Assembly (NCBI GenBank): GCA_018401755.1
Contig: JAGYKJ010000007.1
Location: 310,001-374,000 of the forward strand
Length of the DNA stretch: 64,000 bases
From: Litorivicinus sp.
Lineage (GTDB): Bacteria; Pseudomonadota; Gammaproteobacteria; Pseudomonadales; Litorivicinaceae
Reading direction: 5' to 3'
Under the pieces are notes generated by a model. The model was not told the origin of the DNA and made no database searches. It saw only the letters and a list, made by a program, of their open reading frames with translations. Numbering within the stretch: the first letter of the stretch is position 1; every line of letters begins with the position of its first letter. The position numbers and the translations under genes were made by a program. Positions 55,527 to 64,000 of the stretch are shown one piece after another.

Positions 55527-57632
55527 GTGCTCACCGACGATATCAAACAATCGATTCAGTTGCTGTATTCAGACTTTTTAAGCGCCCGTGGGCTAAAGCC
55601 ACGCCTTGGGCAAAAGCAAATGATCGGGGAGATTGCGCGAATATTGAGTCGTATTGGGGATGCTGCTGCTCCTCCAATTGGTTTGATTGAGGCGGGAACT
55701 GGAACGGGAAAGACCCTTGCTTATCTTGTCGCTGCTCTTCCGGTCGGATTAGCCCGAGAGATGCCAATTCTGGTCTCCACAGCGACTGTGTCTTTACAAC
55801 GACAACTGATTGATAAAGACCTCCCGGAGCTTGCCGCATCAGGACGGCTGGATTTTCAGTGGGCGCTGGCAAAAGGGCGGCGACGATATTTGTGTCCGAT
55901 ACGCCTTGAATCCGCGATCGAGTCTGTTGATGGCGAGACTGGGTTATATCCCGATGAACTGGTATTGGTCCTCGATGCCGATGATCGAGACGCGGTCACA
56001 GGACTTGGACGGGCATGGACGAGCGGTCAGTGGGATGGCGATATGGACGCCTTTCCGGAGCCACTGACGGAGAGTGTGAAGTCCGCAGTGACGACTGATC
56101 ATCATCGCTGTCAGGGGCGCCAATGTGGGTCTTTTTCAGTCTGCCCATATTTTCGGGCTCGCGAGCACTGGGACGGCGCAGATATTCTGGTGATCAATCA
56201 CGACTTATTGATGTCTGACCTAAAGCTCGGTGGTGGCGTTCTACTGCCTCCGCTTGAGCGTTGTATCCTCATCCTTGATGAAGCCCATCAACTCGCACGG
56301 GTGTCGGGTGAGCAATTCACCGATCAGATGCGTATTGCCCAAGCGCTGGGTGCGATCAAGAGTTTGGATCGGGTGATCACGACACTGACCAAGGTCTTGC
56401 CAACCGATCATCGATTACAGCGTGATCTCAGTGAGCTTCCTGATGCGTTGCTGCAGTTGGGTCATGTATTGGTGGAGTGGGGTGGAACGTTGCGTGATGC
56501 ACTGTTGGCAGAGCCAGACAGTGCATTCTCATACCAGCAAGGAGGAACGCGGTACCGATTGATGCTTGATCGGTGTCTTCCTGCACCTGGCACCGACCGT
56601 GTTAATTTGACGACCCTGATGCAACGCTTGGAGAAGACGCGAGACTGGCTCAAGGGTCAAAGCGAAGGGCGTGATCTCTTGGGGGATACCGACGCAGAGC
56701 GTTTGGCTGGGCAGTTGGCACTCGCTAGCGGCAGGCTGGAGTCGATTCCAGCGCTAATTAAGGCGTTTGGCCTCACTGCCACGGATACGGGGCATGCGCG
56801 ATGGATTCGGGTCGGATACGATTTACGCTATGCAACACCAGATGATCCAACTGATATTGAGCTTTGGGCGAGTCCTATGCAGCCAGCGGAGTACCTTGCT
56901 GACCGCTTGTGGGGGCGTGTTGGCGCAGCAATTCTGACCTCTGCGACCTTGGCACACAGTGGCGGCTTTGCACGTGTCTCTGAAACCTTGGGGTTACCTG
57001 TTCATGAGGGACTTGTGGTCGCCGGTGCCTTTGATTACGCCCGTCAGGGGCGACTGTGGTGTCCGAGTGACGCGACAGATCCTCGCGATGAGGAGCGCCA
57101 TGCCGAGCGTATTGCCGCATATTTGGAGACACGCACGGAGAGTGCGCTTGGCATTCTTGTCTTGTTCACAAGTTGGCGTTTATTGGGTCGTGTGGAGGAA
57201 CTCCTCGGCACGGCAGTACGCGCTGTCATCTTGGTTCAGGGCCAACTCCCGTTGGAGCAACTGCTTGCAAAGCATCGGAGTCAGCGTGATGCGAATCAAA
57301 CGTCGATTATCTTTGGGTTGCAATCAATGGCAGAGGGGTTGGATTTACCGGGTGATCTTGCCAACGAGGTAGTGATCACGCGATTACCCTTCCAACCACC
57401 AGATGATCCGCGAGAGGCGACCTGTGCCGACTACTTGAAATTACAGGGTCGTGACGCGTTCGCAGAATTGTCATTACCGCATGCCACGATTCGGTTACGA
57501 CAGGCGGTTGGCCGACTGATTCGCTCGGAAGATGATTCGGGTCAAATTACGGTACTGGATCGCCGATTGGTGAATACCACCTGGGGTCGGAAACTGTTAA
57601 AAGAGCTGCCTGCGTTTTCAATCATGGAGTAG
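55527..57632 (+). CDS. dinG: DinG-like ATP-dependent helicase
   Basis: A superfamily 2 XPD-like helicase of 701 residues. Walker A is EAGTGTGKT (about 55-63). Four Fe-S Cys are placed as in DinG/XPD: one in RYLCPIRLE and three in HRCQGRQCGSFSVCPYF. The DEAH box is ILDEAHQLA, and motif VI is RQAVGRLIRS near the C-terminus. It unwinds DNA in repair or at R-loops. YoaA is an alternative assignment. Start GTG at 55527. Confidence 0.9.
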   Translation: MLTDDIKQSIQLLYSDFLSARGLKPRLGQKQMIGEIARILSRIGDAAAPPIGLIEAGTGTGKTLAYLVAALPVGLAREMPILVSTATVSLQRQLIDKDLPELAASGRLDFQWALAKGRRRYLCPIRLESAIESVDGETGLYPDELVLVLDADDRDAVTGLGRAWTSGQWDGDMDAFPEPLTESVKSAVTTDHHRCQGRQCGSFSVCPYFRAREHWDGADILVINHDLLMSDLKLGGGVLLPPLERCILILDEAHQLARVSGEQFTDQMRIAQALGAIKSLDRVITTLTKVLPTDHRLQRDLSELPDALLQLGHVLVEWGGTLRDALLAEPDSAFSYQQGGTRYRLMLDRCLPAPGTDRVNLTTLMQRLEKTRDWLKGQSEGRDLLGDTDAERLAGQLALASGRLESIPALIKAFGLTATDTGHARWIRVGYDLRYATPDDPTDIELWASPMQPAEYLADRLWGRVGAAILTSATLAHSGGFARVSETLGLPVHEGLVVAGAFDYARQGRLWCPSDATDPRDEERHAERIAAYLETRTESALGILVLFTSWRLLGRVEELLGTAVRAVILVQGQLPLEQLLAKHRSQRDANQTSIIFGLQSMAEGLDLPGDLANEVVITRLPFQPPDDPREATCADYLKLQGRDAFAELSLPHATIRLRQAVGRLIRSEDDSGQITVLDRRLVNTTWGRKLLKELPAFSIME

Positions 57633-57636
57633 GAAT

Positions 57637-58815
57637 ATGGTCCAAGTTGCAATTGTGGCTGCCAAGCGGACAGCCGTCGGAAGTTTCGGAGGCACCTTAG
57701 CCGGTGTGTCTGCAGATGCGTTGGGTGCTGCTGTTATTCGGCAGTTGTTGGCGGACACGGGAGTCGCGCCTGAGGCCGTCAGTGAAGTGATCTTGGGTCA
57801 AGTGCTGACTGCAGGCCAAGGCCAAAATCCCGCCAGAAAGGCGACCGTGGACGCGGGATTGCCAGAGACCTGTCCAGCAATGACGATCAACAAGGTCTGT
57901 GGATCTGGATTGAAGGCTGTGGCGCTGGGTGCGCAAGCGATCTTACTCGGTGATGCAGAGATTGTGATTGCCGGTGGGCAAGAAAATATGAGTCAGTCTG
58001 GGCATGTTTTGCTCGGGTCGCGTGACGGTTTTCGCATGGGAAATGCGACCCTGGTTGATACGATGTTGCGGGACGGGTTAACCGACACGTTTGGCGGCTA
58101 TCACATGGGTTTGACTGCTGAAAATGTTGCCAAACATTTTGGGATTTCGCGTGAAGAGCAAGACGCCTTTGCCGCAGCATCTCAGCAAAAAGCAGCGAAG
58201 GCGCGAGCCGAAGGGCGATTCGATGATGAGATTGTGCCCATCACAATTCCTCAGCGCAAAGGCGACCCCATCGTGTTTTCGCGCGATGAATTCATTAAAG
58301 ATGGAGTCACCGAAGAGGGGCTTGCAAAATTGCGCCCTGCCTTTGATAAAGACGGAACAGTCACAGCAGGGAATGCGTCTGGCATCAATGATGGAGCCGC
58401 CTGTGTCATGCTCATGACTGTGGATAAGGCGACGCAGTTGGGATTACCCATTCTTGCGCGCGTGAAAGCGTATGCCTCAGCGGGAGTGAACCCGGAGATC
58501 ATGGGTACCGGCCCGATTCCTGCGACGACTGCCTGTTTGCAGAAAGCGCAGTGGACGCATGCTGATCTGGATCTAATTGAGGCCAATGAAGCATTCGCTG
58601 CACAAGCCATTGGTGTCAACAAAGGGCTAGGCTGGGATACGGCGAAGGTGAATGTGAATGGTGGAGCCATTGCAATTGGTCATCCGATTGGTGCATCTGG
58701 ATGCCGAGTGTTTGTCTCTTTGATCCACGAAATGATCAAACGGGACGCGAAAAAGGGACTTGCCACCCTCTGTATTGGTGGTGGACAAGGTGTTGCTTTG
58801 GCGATTGAACGTTAA
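57637..58815 (+). CDS. acetyl-CoA C-acetyltransferase
   Basis: A thiolase of 392 residues, the size of biosynthetic acetoacetyl-CoA thiolases. The nucleophile is in [14 protein letters not shown] (about residue 88), the His in [12 protein letters not shown] (about 348), and the second Cys in [15 protein letters not shown] (about 378). It follows the helicase by 4 bases. It could feed polyhydroxybutyrate or ketone-body routes; no pha or ato partners are nearby. Confidence 0.93.
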   Translation: MVQVAIVAAKRTAVGSFGGTLAGVSADALGAAVIRQLLADTGVAPEAVSEVILGQVLTAGQGQNPARKATVDAGLPETCPAMTINKVCGSGLKAVALGAQAILLGDAEIVIAGGQENMSQSGHVLLGSRDGFRMGNATLVDTMLRDGLTDTFGGYHMGLTAENVAKHFGISREEQDAFAAASQQKAAKARAEGRFDDEIVPITIPQRKGDPIVFSRDEFIKDGVTEEGLAKLRPAFDKDGTVTAGNASGINDGAACVMLMTVDKATQLGLPILARVKAYASAGVNPEIMGTGPIPATTACLQKAQWTHADLDLIEANEAFAAQAIGVNKGLGWDTAKVNVNGGAIAIGHPIGASGCRVFVSLIHEMIKRDAKKGLATLCIGGGQGVALAIER

Positions 58816-58880
58816 CAATCTCCCGGAAACCCTGATCCCTCGTGTACACTTCGTCATCGGAATTTGTACAGTGAGGGATC

Positions 58881-60131
58881 ATGACCGTTTCAACCGACGT
58901 TCCCGCGTGGTCTATTGAGGACTTTGCGGTCGAGCCAGCCGACGATAAAACCCGTTTTCATGATTTGGATTTACCCAAAGCCTTGATGCATGCCATTGCT
59001 GATTTAGGCTTCCGGTATACCAGCCCAATTCAGGCGGAATCATTACCTATCGCATTAGATGGCGAGGATATCGTCGCGAAGGCACAAACCGGGACAGGTA
59101 AGACCGCAGCATTTTTAGTGACTCTGATTGATACGTTTTTGCGCGAGCCAATCGAGGGGAAACGTCGGACAGGTACACCGCGTGCACTGGTGCTTGCCCC
59201 GACTCGAGAATTAGTGGTTCAAATCGCGAAGGATGCCGAAGCATTAGTCAAGTACACCGACTTGAAGGTGCAAACGATTGTTGGCGGGATGGATTACCAG
59301 CGCCAGCGCGACAGTTTGCGCGCCTCTCCGTGCGACATCATGGTCGCCACGCCGGGTCGATTGATTGATTTCTTGGGCCAAAACGAGATCAATCTTCGGA
59401 AAATTGAAATTTTGGTGTTGGATGAAGCCGACCGCATGCTGGACATGGGATTCATGCCAGACGTGCGCCGAATTGTGAGAGCCTGTCCCCGGAAGGAATC
59501 GCGTCAGACCTTGCTATTTTCGGCGACCTTTACACCGCAGATTCTGGAGATTTCCGAGCGCTGGACCTTTGAGCCAACTCGAATCGAAATCGAGCCAGAT
59601 CATGTCACCACAGACAGTGTGGAGCAGATCGTTTACATCACGACCGCAGAGACCAAGTATCAATTGTTGAAGAATCTCATCGCAACACGTGAATTACATA
59701 AAGTGATGGTGTTTGCGAATCGCCGTGATCTGTGTCGGGAACTGGTGGAACGTCTCGAACGAGATGGTGTCGATGCGGCCTTGTTGAGTGGTGAGGTTCC
59801 CCAGCGAAAGCGGACGCAGACTCTGGATCGTTTCAAAGAAGGTAAGATCCGAATTCTTGTCGCAACTGATGTGGCGGGGCGTGGCATTCATATTGATGGA
59901 GTGGGGCATGTCATTAACTACACGCTCCCGGAAGATGCTGAGGATTATGTACACCGGATCGGCCGCACGGGGCGTGCCGGAGCTGTGGGTACGTCGATTA
60001 GTTTTGCATGCGAAGACGATTCGTTTTTGCTCCCCGAAATCGAGGCCTTTATTGGGCGTAAGCTTCCGTGCGAACAGGCTCCGGAGAGTTTGATCGTCGA
60101 CGTGACTGATTCTAGCGCGCCGACTGTCTAA
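58881..60131 (+). CDS. rhlB: DEAD-box RNA helicase RhlB
   Basis: An RNA helicase of 416 residues. Motifs in order: Phe/Gln motif [10 protein letters not shown]...[52 protein letters not shown], and [10 protein letters not shown]. The short C-terminal tail fits RhlB, the degradosome helicase. It is a single gene before gpsA, 3 bases apart. Confidence 0.91.
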   Translation: MTVSTDVPAWSIEDFAVEPADDKTRFHDLDLPKALMHAIADLGFRYTSPIQAESLPIALDGEDIVAKAQTGTGKTAAFLVTLIDTFLREPIEGKRRTGTPRALVLAPTRELVVQIAKDAEALVKYTDLKVQTIVGGMDYQRQRDSLRASPCDIMVATPGRLIDFLGQNEINLRKIEILVLDEADRMLDMGFMPDVRRIVRACPRKESRQTLLFSATFTPQILEISERWTFEPTRIEIEPDHVTTDSVEQIVYITTAETKYQLLKNLIATRELHKVMVFANRRDLCRELVERLERDGVDAALLSGEVPQRKRTQTLDRFKEGKIRILVATDVAGRGIHIDGVGHVINYTLPEDAEDYVHRIGRTGRAGAVGTSISFACEDDSFLLPEIEAFIGRKLPCEQAPESLIVDVTDSSAPTV

Positions 60132-60134
60132 ACA

Positions 60135-61160
60135 ATGCAAATCGCGATCCTAGGTGCTGGAAGTTTTGGCACAGTATTGGCGGACCAGGCGGCCTCTAAC
60201 GGTCACTGTGTGCATCTTTGGACACGCACTTCTGAGTTGGCGGATTCGATCAATTGCGATCGAATGAATGCCAAATATCACCCAACGCTGAAATTACATA
60301 CTGCGATTCACGCCTTTACTGAGATGGCCGCTGTTGTGGCCGAGGCAGAGTTAATTTTGCTCTCTGTGCCATCGAAAGTCATGGGTGAAGTATGTCAACA
60401 GCTTGCACCCATCGCGCCGCCTGCTGCGTCCTTGGTATCCACGACCAAAGGCATCGAGGGAGATGGATTTTTGTTAATGAGTCAAGTCATCCATCGTTGT
60501 CTTCCACGGCATGCGATTGGTGTGTTGTCCGGTCCAAATATCGCCAAAGAGTTAGCTGAGCGTCATCTGACCGCATCGGTGATTGCGTCGGCGGATCCAC
60601 AAGTGCGTGAGCGTGCACGCCAAGCGCTGGCAACCAAATATTTCCGTCTTTACAGCTCCAATGATCTGATAAGTGTGGAGTTAGGTGGTGCATTAAAGAA
60701 TATTTATGCGATTGCCGCAGGCCTTGCCGATGGCCTAGGGGTGGGTGATAACACCAAGGCATTATTGATCACGCGAGCATTAGCAGAAATGTCACGTCTT
60801 TCGGCACATATGGGTGGTAACCCGCTAACCTTTCTCGGGCTAGCTGGGGTAGGGGATTTGTACGTGACCAGTGTGTCGCCCTATTCACGAAACTTTCGCA
60901 TTGGACGCGCTCTGGCAGAGGGGCAGTCGCTGGCTGCTGCGGAGGACGCCTTGGGCCAGGTGGCTGAAGGGGTCAACACTTTGAGTTTGGTCCATGCGCA
61001 AACCGCACACTGGGGGGTGGCCATGCCGATTTTAGATGCGTTACACCAGGTCATTTTCGGTGGAAAACCGGTCCGACAAATGGCACTGCAGATGATGCAG
61101 GCCGCACATACTTCCGATGTGGAATTCTTGATGCCGAGCGGGAGTGCATCGGCACTATAG
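60135..61160 (+). CDS. gpsA: glycerol-3-phosphate dehydrogenase (NAD(P)+)
   Basis: Makes sn-glycerol 3-phosphate for phospholipids; 341 residues. The NAD site is IAILGAGSFGTVLADQAASN. The catalytic Lys is in TTKGIEGDG and ELGGALKNIYAIAAG. The signature GLAGVGDLYVT is near residue 235. It converges with aroG. Confidence 0.95.
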   Translation: MQIAILGAGSFGTVLADQAASNGHCVHLWTRTSELADSINCDRMNAKYHPTLKLHTAIHAFTEMAAVVAEAELILLSVPSKVMGEVCQQLAPIAPPAASLVSTTKGIEGDGFLLMSQVIHRCLPRHAIGVLSGPNIAKELAERHLTASVIASADPQVRERARQALATKYFRLYSSNDLISVELGGALKNIYAIAAGLADGLGVGDNTKALLITRALAEMSRLSAHMGGNPLTFLGLAGVGDLYVTSVSPYSRNFRIGRALAEGQSLAAAEDALGQVAEGVNTLSLVHAQTAHWGVAMPILDALHQVIFGGKPVRQMALQMMQAAHTSDVEFLMPSGSASAL

Positions 61161-61177
61161 CGACCTGTGCAGACCGA

Positions 61178-62242
61178 TCATCCGTGGCGCGTGGATAATA
61201 TATCTCGCAGTTGTTCTGCCATGTGCAGCAATGCAGTCTCTGTGGTGTCCCAATCAATACAGGCATCTGTCACTGACACACCGTACTGCAGTTGTGTCAG
61301 ATCGTCCGGAATGGATTGGTTCCCCTCGTGCAAATTGGACTCCACCATCACTCCGCAAATTGAGGTATTTTTTTCGCGGATTTGATGGGTAATGTCCTCC
61401 AATACCAGTGTTTGGACCCGATGGTCTTTGTTGGAGTTTGCGTGGGAGCAATCCACCATAATATTGCATGGTAGACCCGCCTTGGTCAGGGCTTGCTCGC
61501 ACAGCGCAATATTGACGGAATCATAATTTGGCTTGCCGCCGCCACCGCGCAAGACCACATGACCGTACGCATTTCCTTTCGTGCGCGTGATTGCGACTTG
61601 ACCATCTGGATTAATCCCGAGGAAGGCATGGCCATGGGTGACTGATTTCATGGCATTGACGGCGACATCGAGGGACCCATCTGTGCCATTTTTAAATCCA
61701 ACGGGGCTAGAGAGACCTGAACTCATCTCGCGGTGGGTTTGACTTTCGGTTGTGCGAGCACCAATGGCCGTCCAGGTAATGGTGTCTTGCAAATATTGTG
61801 GAGAAATCGGATCCAAAGCTTCGGTCGCCAATGGAAGTCCCATCTCTGTTAATTTTATGAGTAGGTTACGCGCTTTATGCAATCCTATTTCGATTTCAAA
61901 GCTGCCGTTGAGGTGGGGATCATTGATCAGGCCTTTCCAGCCCACGGTGGTCCTTGGTTTCTCAAAATAGGCACGCATCACAATATACAAGGTATCTGAG
62001 ACTGACTCGGCAAGCCCCTTAAGACGGCGCGCATATTCGAGGGCGATTTCTGGATCGTGAATCGAGCAAGGACCGACCACCACAATTAAGCGGTGGTCTT
62101 TACGATCCAATATGGCTCTGACCGTTTCTCGGGCACTGGCAATAAAATGGCGTGCAGTGTCCGGCAGTGGTAATTCTGCCTTGAGCTGCGCGGGTGTCAT
62201 GACCACTTGGTAGTTTTCGATATTCAAATCTGAAAGACGCAT
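61178..62242 (-). CDS. aroG: 3-deoxy-7-phosphoheptulonate synthase (AroG type)
   Basis: The first enzyme of aromatic amino acid synthesis, 354 residues, AroF/G/H class. It has VVVGPCSIHDPEIALEYARRL, YFEKPRTTVGWKGLINDP, GARTTESQTHREMSSGLSSP and the metal-site regions (VDCSHANSNKDHR, GVMVESNLHEGNQ). I chose the ATG at 62242, which gives the usual length; an in-frame TTG at 62308 would add 22 residues. Which amino acid inhibits it is not evident. Confidence 0.94.
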   Translation of the reverse strand: MRLSDLNIENYQVVMTPAQLKAELPLPDTARHFIASARETVRAILDRKDHRLIVVVGPCSIHDPEIALEYARRLKGLAESVSDTLYIVMRAYFEKPRTTVGWKGLINDPHLNGSFEIEIGLHKARNLLIKLTEMGLPLATEALDPISPQYLQDTITWTAIGARTTESQTHREMSSGLSSPVGFKNGTDGSLDVAVNAMKSVTHGHAFLGINPDGQVAITRTKGNAYGHVVLRGGGGKPNYDSVNIALCEQALTKAGLPCNIMVDCSHANSNKDHRVQTLVLEDITHQIREKNTSICGVMVESNLHEGNQSIPDDLTQLQYGVSVTDACIDWDTTETALLHMAEQLRDILSTRHG

Positions 62243-62327
62243 TGTTTCTACACTTCGTGATGTTTGTTGCGAAGCATCATATTGTAGGGAGGTCACCTGG
62301 GATGGCAATGGAAAACTGGAATATCAG

Positions 62328-62355
62328 TTGACATCAGTCAGTGACGCGCTAACAT
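62328..62355 (+). promoter_or_regulatory. candidate tRNA promoter
   Basis: TTGACA (62328-62333) and TAACAT (62350-62355) are 16 bases apart, 21 bases before tRNA-Val. The GC-rich stretch after it (GCGCCCCCATCGCG) resembles a stringent discriminator. Confidence 0.6.
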
Positions 62356-62376
62356 GCGCCCCCATCGCGACTGACC

Positions 62377-62452
62377 GGGTGGATAGCTCAGTTGGAAGAG
62401 CATCGCCCTTACAAGGCGAGGGTCGGGGGTTCGAGCCCCTCTCCACCCACCA
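62377..62452 (+). tRNA. tRNA-Val (anticodon TAC)
   Basis: A complete 76-base cloverleaf: acceptor GGGTGGA/TCCACCC, D-arm, anticodon stem TCGCC/GGCGA with loop CTTACAA, T-arm GGGGG-TTCGAGC-CCCTC type, and encoded CCA. The anticodon reads TAC. Confidence 0.96.
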
Positions 62453-62468
62453 AAGCAGTCGTACCGCC

Positions 62469-62545
62469 GGAGCGGTAGTTCAGTTGGTTAGAATACCGGC
62501 CTGTCACGCCGGGGGTCGCGGGTTCGAGTCCCGTCCGCTCCGCCA
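62469..62545 (+). tRNA. tRNA-Asp (anticodon GTC), copy 1
   Basis: A complete 77-base cloverleaf with acceptor GGAGCGG/CCGCTCC, anticodon loop CTGTCAC (GTC), and encoded CCA. It is 16 bases after tRNA-Val and probably co-transcribed. Confidence 0.96.
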
Positions 62546-62556
62546 TATTTGAGAAG

Positions 62557-62580
62557 AAGCCGCGCTCTGCGTGGCTTTTT
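62557..62580 (+). terminator. intrinsic terminator after tRNA-Val/Asp
   Basis: AAGCCGCG pairs with CGTGGCTT (8 bp with one G-T) around a 5-base loop, ending in TTTTT, 11 bases after the tRNA-Asp CCA. Confidence 0.85.
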
Positions 62581-62742
62581 GCTATTAACGCTCTTTCCTT
62601 TTGTGCACCCTCGATTGAGCTATAAACTCAAGCGCAGTTCAGGTAACCTTATTTTAACTAATTTAATAATAATGTTTCGGATCGATCGCTTCGATGGGTT
62701 TTTCAAGCAAATCGGTATCGATAACCCACTGGACAAGCACCC

Positions 62743-63357
62743 ATGAAATCAATTTTGAAGTTGTTACCGCTGAAGCGTCTCGCTCTGGCGTGCATCGTTT
62801 CGTTCGTGACCGTTGCCGTGGCTGACGAAACTACTGTGTGGGCTCGCATAAAAGATAATCCTCAAACATCTATTTTTGCTGGATATATTACTGAGCTTGG
62901 TTTGAGTGATGCGCTAGACGGCGGCGACTTGATCATTCCATGGACCGTCTTTGTCCCTGAGAATTCCGCGTTCGCTAAATTACCTGAGGTAATCCAGAGT
63001 AAGATCCGGTCGGATGCGCAATTTCGGCGCAAGTTAATCACCTCCCATTTGATCTTGGGGGCATCTGTTTCGGTGGATGGCATTGGCGGTGGAAATTCGC
63101 TAACAACTGCAAGCGGTGATGTGGTCGACTTGATCCAGAAAGATCAGTTGTACGTGAAGGACGTGGTTGTCACGAAGAAGGACATCATTGGATCGAATGG
63201 TGTGATTCACTTAGTTGAATGCGTGATGTACGTGCAACCGAGCAAGTCAGATGATCGACTCGACGCACAGATTCAAGGTGAGTTTGCCAGCACTGCGTGC
63301 TGTCTGGCTGATAGCCTCTCTGATCTGCACCACGCAGCGTTGACGGAGAATTACTAG
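62743..63357 (+). CDS. secreted fasciclin (FAS1) domain protein
   Basis: An exported protein of 204 residues. A signal peptide (first about 27 residues, ending AVA) precedes one FAS1 domain (about residues 30-165): TVFVPENSAFAKLPE, the LITSHLILGASVSVDG segment, and NGVIHLVECVMYVQ at its end. FAS1 proteins act in adhesion or cell-surface functions. A 40-residue tail with two adjacent Cys (TACCLAD) follows. It stands alone between the two tRNA-Asp genes. Confidence 0.85.
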   Translation: MKSILKLLPLKRLALACIVSFVTVAVADETTVWARIKDNPQTSIFAGYITELGLSDALDGGDLIIPWTVFVPENSAFAKLPEVIQSKIRSDAQFRRKLITSHLILGASVSVDGIGGGNSLTTASGDVVDLIQKDQLYVKDVVVTKKDIIGSNGVIHLVECVMYVQPSKSDDRLDAQIQGEFASTACCLADSLSDLHHAALTENY

Positions 63358-63645
63358 GGCCATCTGGATCAGGTTTATTGAGTCTCGATGTGCGCACTGT
63401 CATGCAGGCCTTAGTCTGATTGTGGGGCGCGAAGTGCTTTCTCAGTAAAGTCATCAGGCATAACAAAGACGCGTAGCTCTTCCCGGTACGGCGGGTGTTT
63501 TCGAATCAGCGCGTAGCAAACGGCTTGCTCCGGACGGCACAGGGTCTTTGGAATTAAGGGCATTTCTGGCGGTTGGGCGATTGGCCCAATCCACTGCGCC
63601 CTTGGAACGAGTCGCCATCCACCAAGTCCGAAGCAATAACCGCGC

Positions 63646-63722
63646 GGAGCGGTAGTTCAGTTGGTTAGAATACCGGCCTGTCACGCCGGGGGTCGCGGGT
63701 TCGAGCCCCGTCCGCTCCGCCA
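63646..63722 (+). tRNA. tRNA-Asp (anticodon GTC), copy 2
   Basis: A second complete 77-base tRNA-Asp, identical to copy 1 except for one base in the T-loop (GAGC instead of GAGT). Flanking bases differ from copy 1, and no terminator like that of copy 1 follows. Confidence 0.95.
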
Positions 63723-63741
63723 TTATTCGGCGGTCTGTTCC

Positions 63742-64000
63742 GAGCACATAGGTAACAGATCATTCCGGGAACATGGGTAACACTTTTGGAGCAAATGGGT
63801 TCACACTCATAGGCTCCACCCTATTCTCAGTCCTGTCAAAAAATCCTATGTCATAATCCATAAATGGGAGGCAGGCGGAAACACTCCCACCAGTTTGTCG
63901 CGTATCTTCGGAGCACCCCAGTCTGTGTAGTTTTTCTTCAGGCGAAGAACTTCTCTCTCTACCTGGAAGGGGATCTTGTTGGGATGCCGGTAAGGGCTTC
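63742..64000 (-). mobile_element. IS481-like insertion sequence remnant, cut by window edge
   Basis: The left end has two imperfect copies of an ACAT-A/G-GGTAACA motif (near 63746 and 63771), as in ends of IS481-type elements, and a frame ending VLPMFPE that resembles the last residues of such transposases. The interior of the transposase is missing between about 63810 and 63846. It begins 20 bases after tRNA-Asp copy 2. Confidence 0.55.
63846..63998 (-). pseudogene. IS481-type transposase fragment
   Basis: A minus-strand frame entering from the right edge reads RHPNKIPFQVEREVLRLKKN, then TDWGAPKIRDKLVGVFP, the N-terminal DNA-binding region of IS481-family transposases. It then loses similarity and hits a stop at 63846-63848. 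The DDE catalytic domain is absent within the window, so this is a broken copy. Confidence 0.65.

Noticed and set aside
62328-62552. 74-codon plus-strand frame across two tRNA genes
   Set aside because: It is entirely made of the tRNA-Val and tRNA-Asp genes and their promoter.
63454-63747. Minus-strand open frame beginning with an ERTGLEPATPG-type sequence
   Set aside because: This is the well-known false protein made by translating the antisense of a tRNA gene (tRNA-Asp copy 2).

Overview
The window looks like a chromosome segment of a free-living gammaproteobacterium, probably marine. This is inference from gene content: a gltA / sdhCDAB-sucAB-lpd-sucCD cluster in gamma-type order, TRAP and Liv-type transporters, a Sox sulfur-oxidation locus, a DinG-like helicase, RhlB, GpsA and an AroG-type DAHP synthase. 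No species marker is present and I do not name a genus.

Layout. (1) 1-3118 is an accessory region. Two 99-bp direct repeats end in the 3' part of a tRNA-Cys gene and bound a small brnTA toxin-antitoxin unit. They are followed by an orphan HigA-like antitoxin and an MntA/HepT module whose HEPN active-site His is replaced by Arg. (2) 3119-10643 holds a complete branched-chain/amide ABC transporter operon (livKGFHM order), then serC and serA. (3) 10747-13563 has a secreted protein, a frameshifted PQQ-type sugar dehydrogenase and its likely cytochrome c. (4) 13564-20416 has a thiolase, a TAXI-TRAP transporter plus cytoplasmic sulfatase operon, and a divergent LysR regulator. (5) 20413-25807 has a CMD-family protein, a rhomboid protease and a tight five-gene catabolic-looking operon (4,5-dihydroxyphthalate decarboxylase-like protein, two class II aldolases, AroE-like dehydrogenase, FMN reductase).

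(6) 26238-38399 is a sulfur/molybdenum block. soxC, soxD, soxY, soxZ and soxB are intact, but soxX is a clear pseudogene and only a heme-region remnant of soxA is left. A thioredoxin, a broken hydrolase, a small cytochrome c and a CxxxCW rhodanese follow. Then come moeA, moaA, a moaC-moaB fusion, moaD, moaE and a HIT protein; the Moco genes plausibly supply the SoxC molybdoenzyme. (7) 39460-52044 is the TCA-cycle block, with good terminators after gltA, sdhB, lpd and sucD. (8) 52146-62308 is housekeeping: htpG, a lipoprotein, an inositol-phosphatase-family enzyme, DinG-like helicase, acetyl-CoA acetyltransferase, rhlB, gpsA and aroG. (9) 62377-64000 has tRNA-Val, two near-identical tRNA-Asp genes around a fasciclin-domain protein, and an IS481-type transposase remnant at the edge.

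The strongest unusual points are the Sox locus that has lost its SoxXA cytochrome, the tRNA-Cys-fragment-bounded brnTA unit, the five-gene operon at 21877-25807, and the TRAP/sulfatase operon. Several genes here are decayed (sugar dehydrogenase, soxX, soxA, hydrolase, HepT active site), which suggests active gene loss, although the pure frameshifts could be sequence errors.
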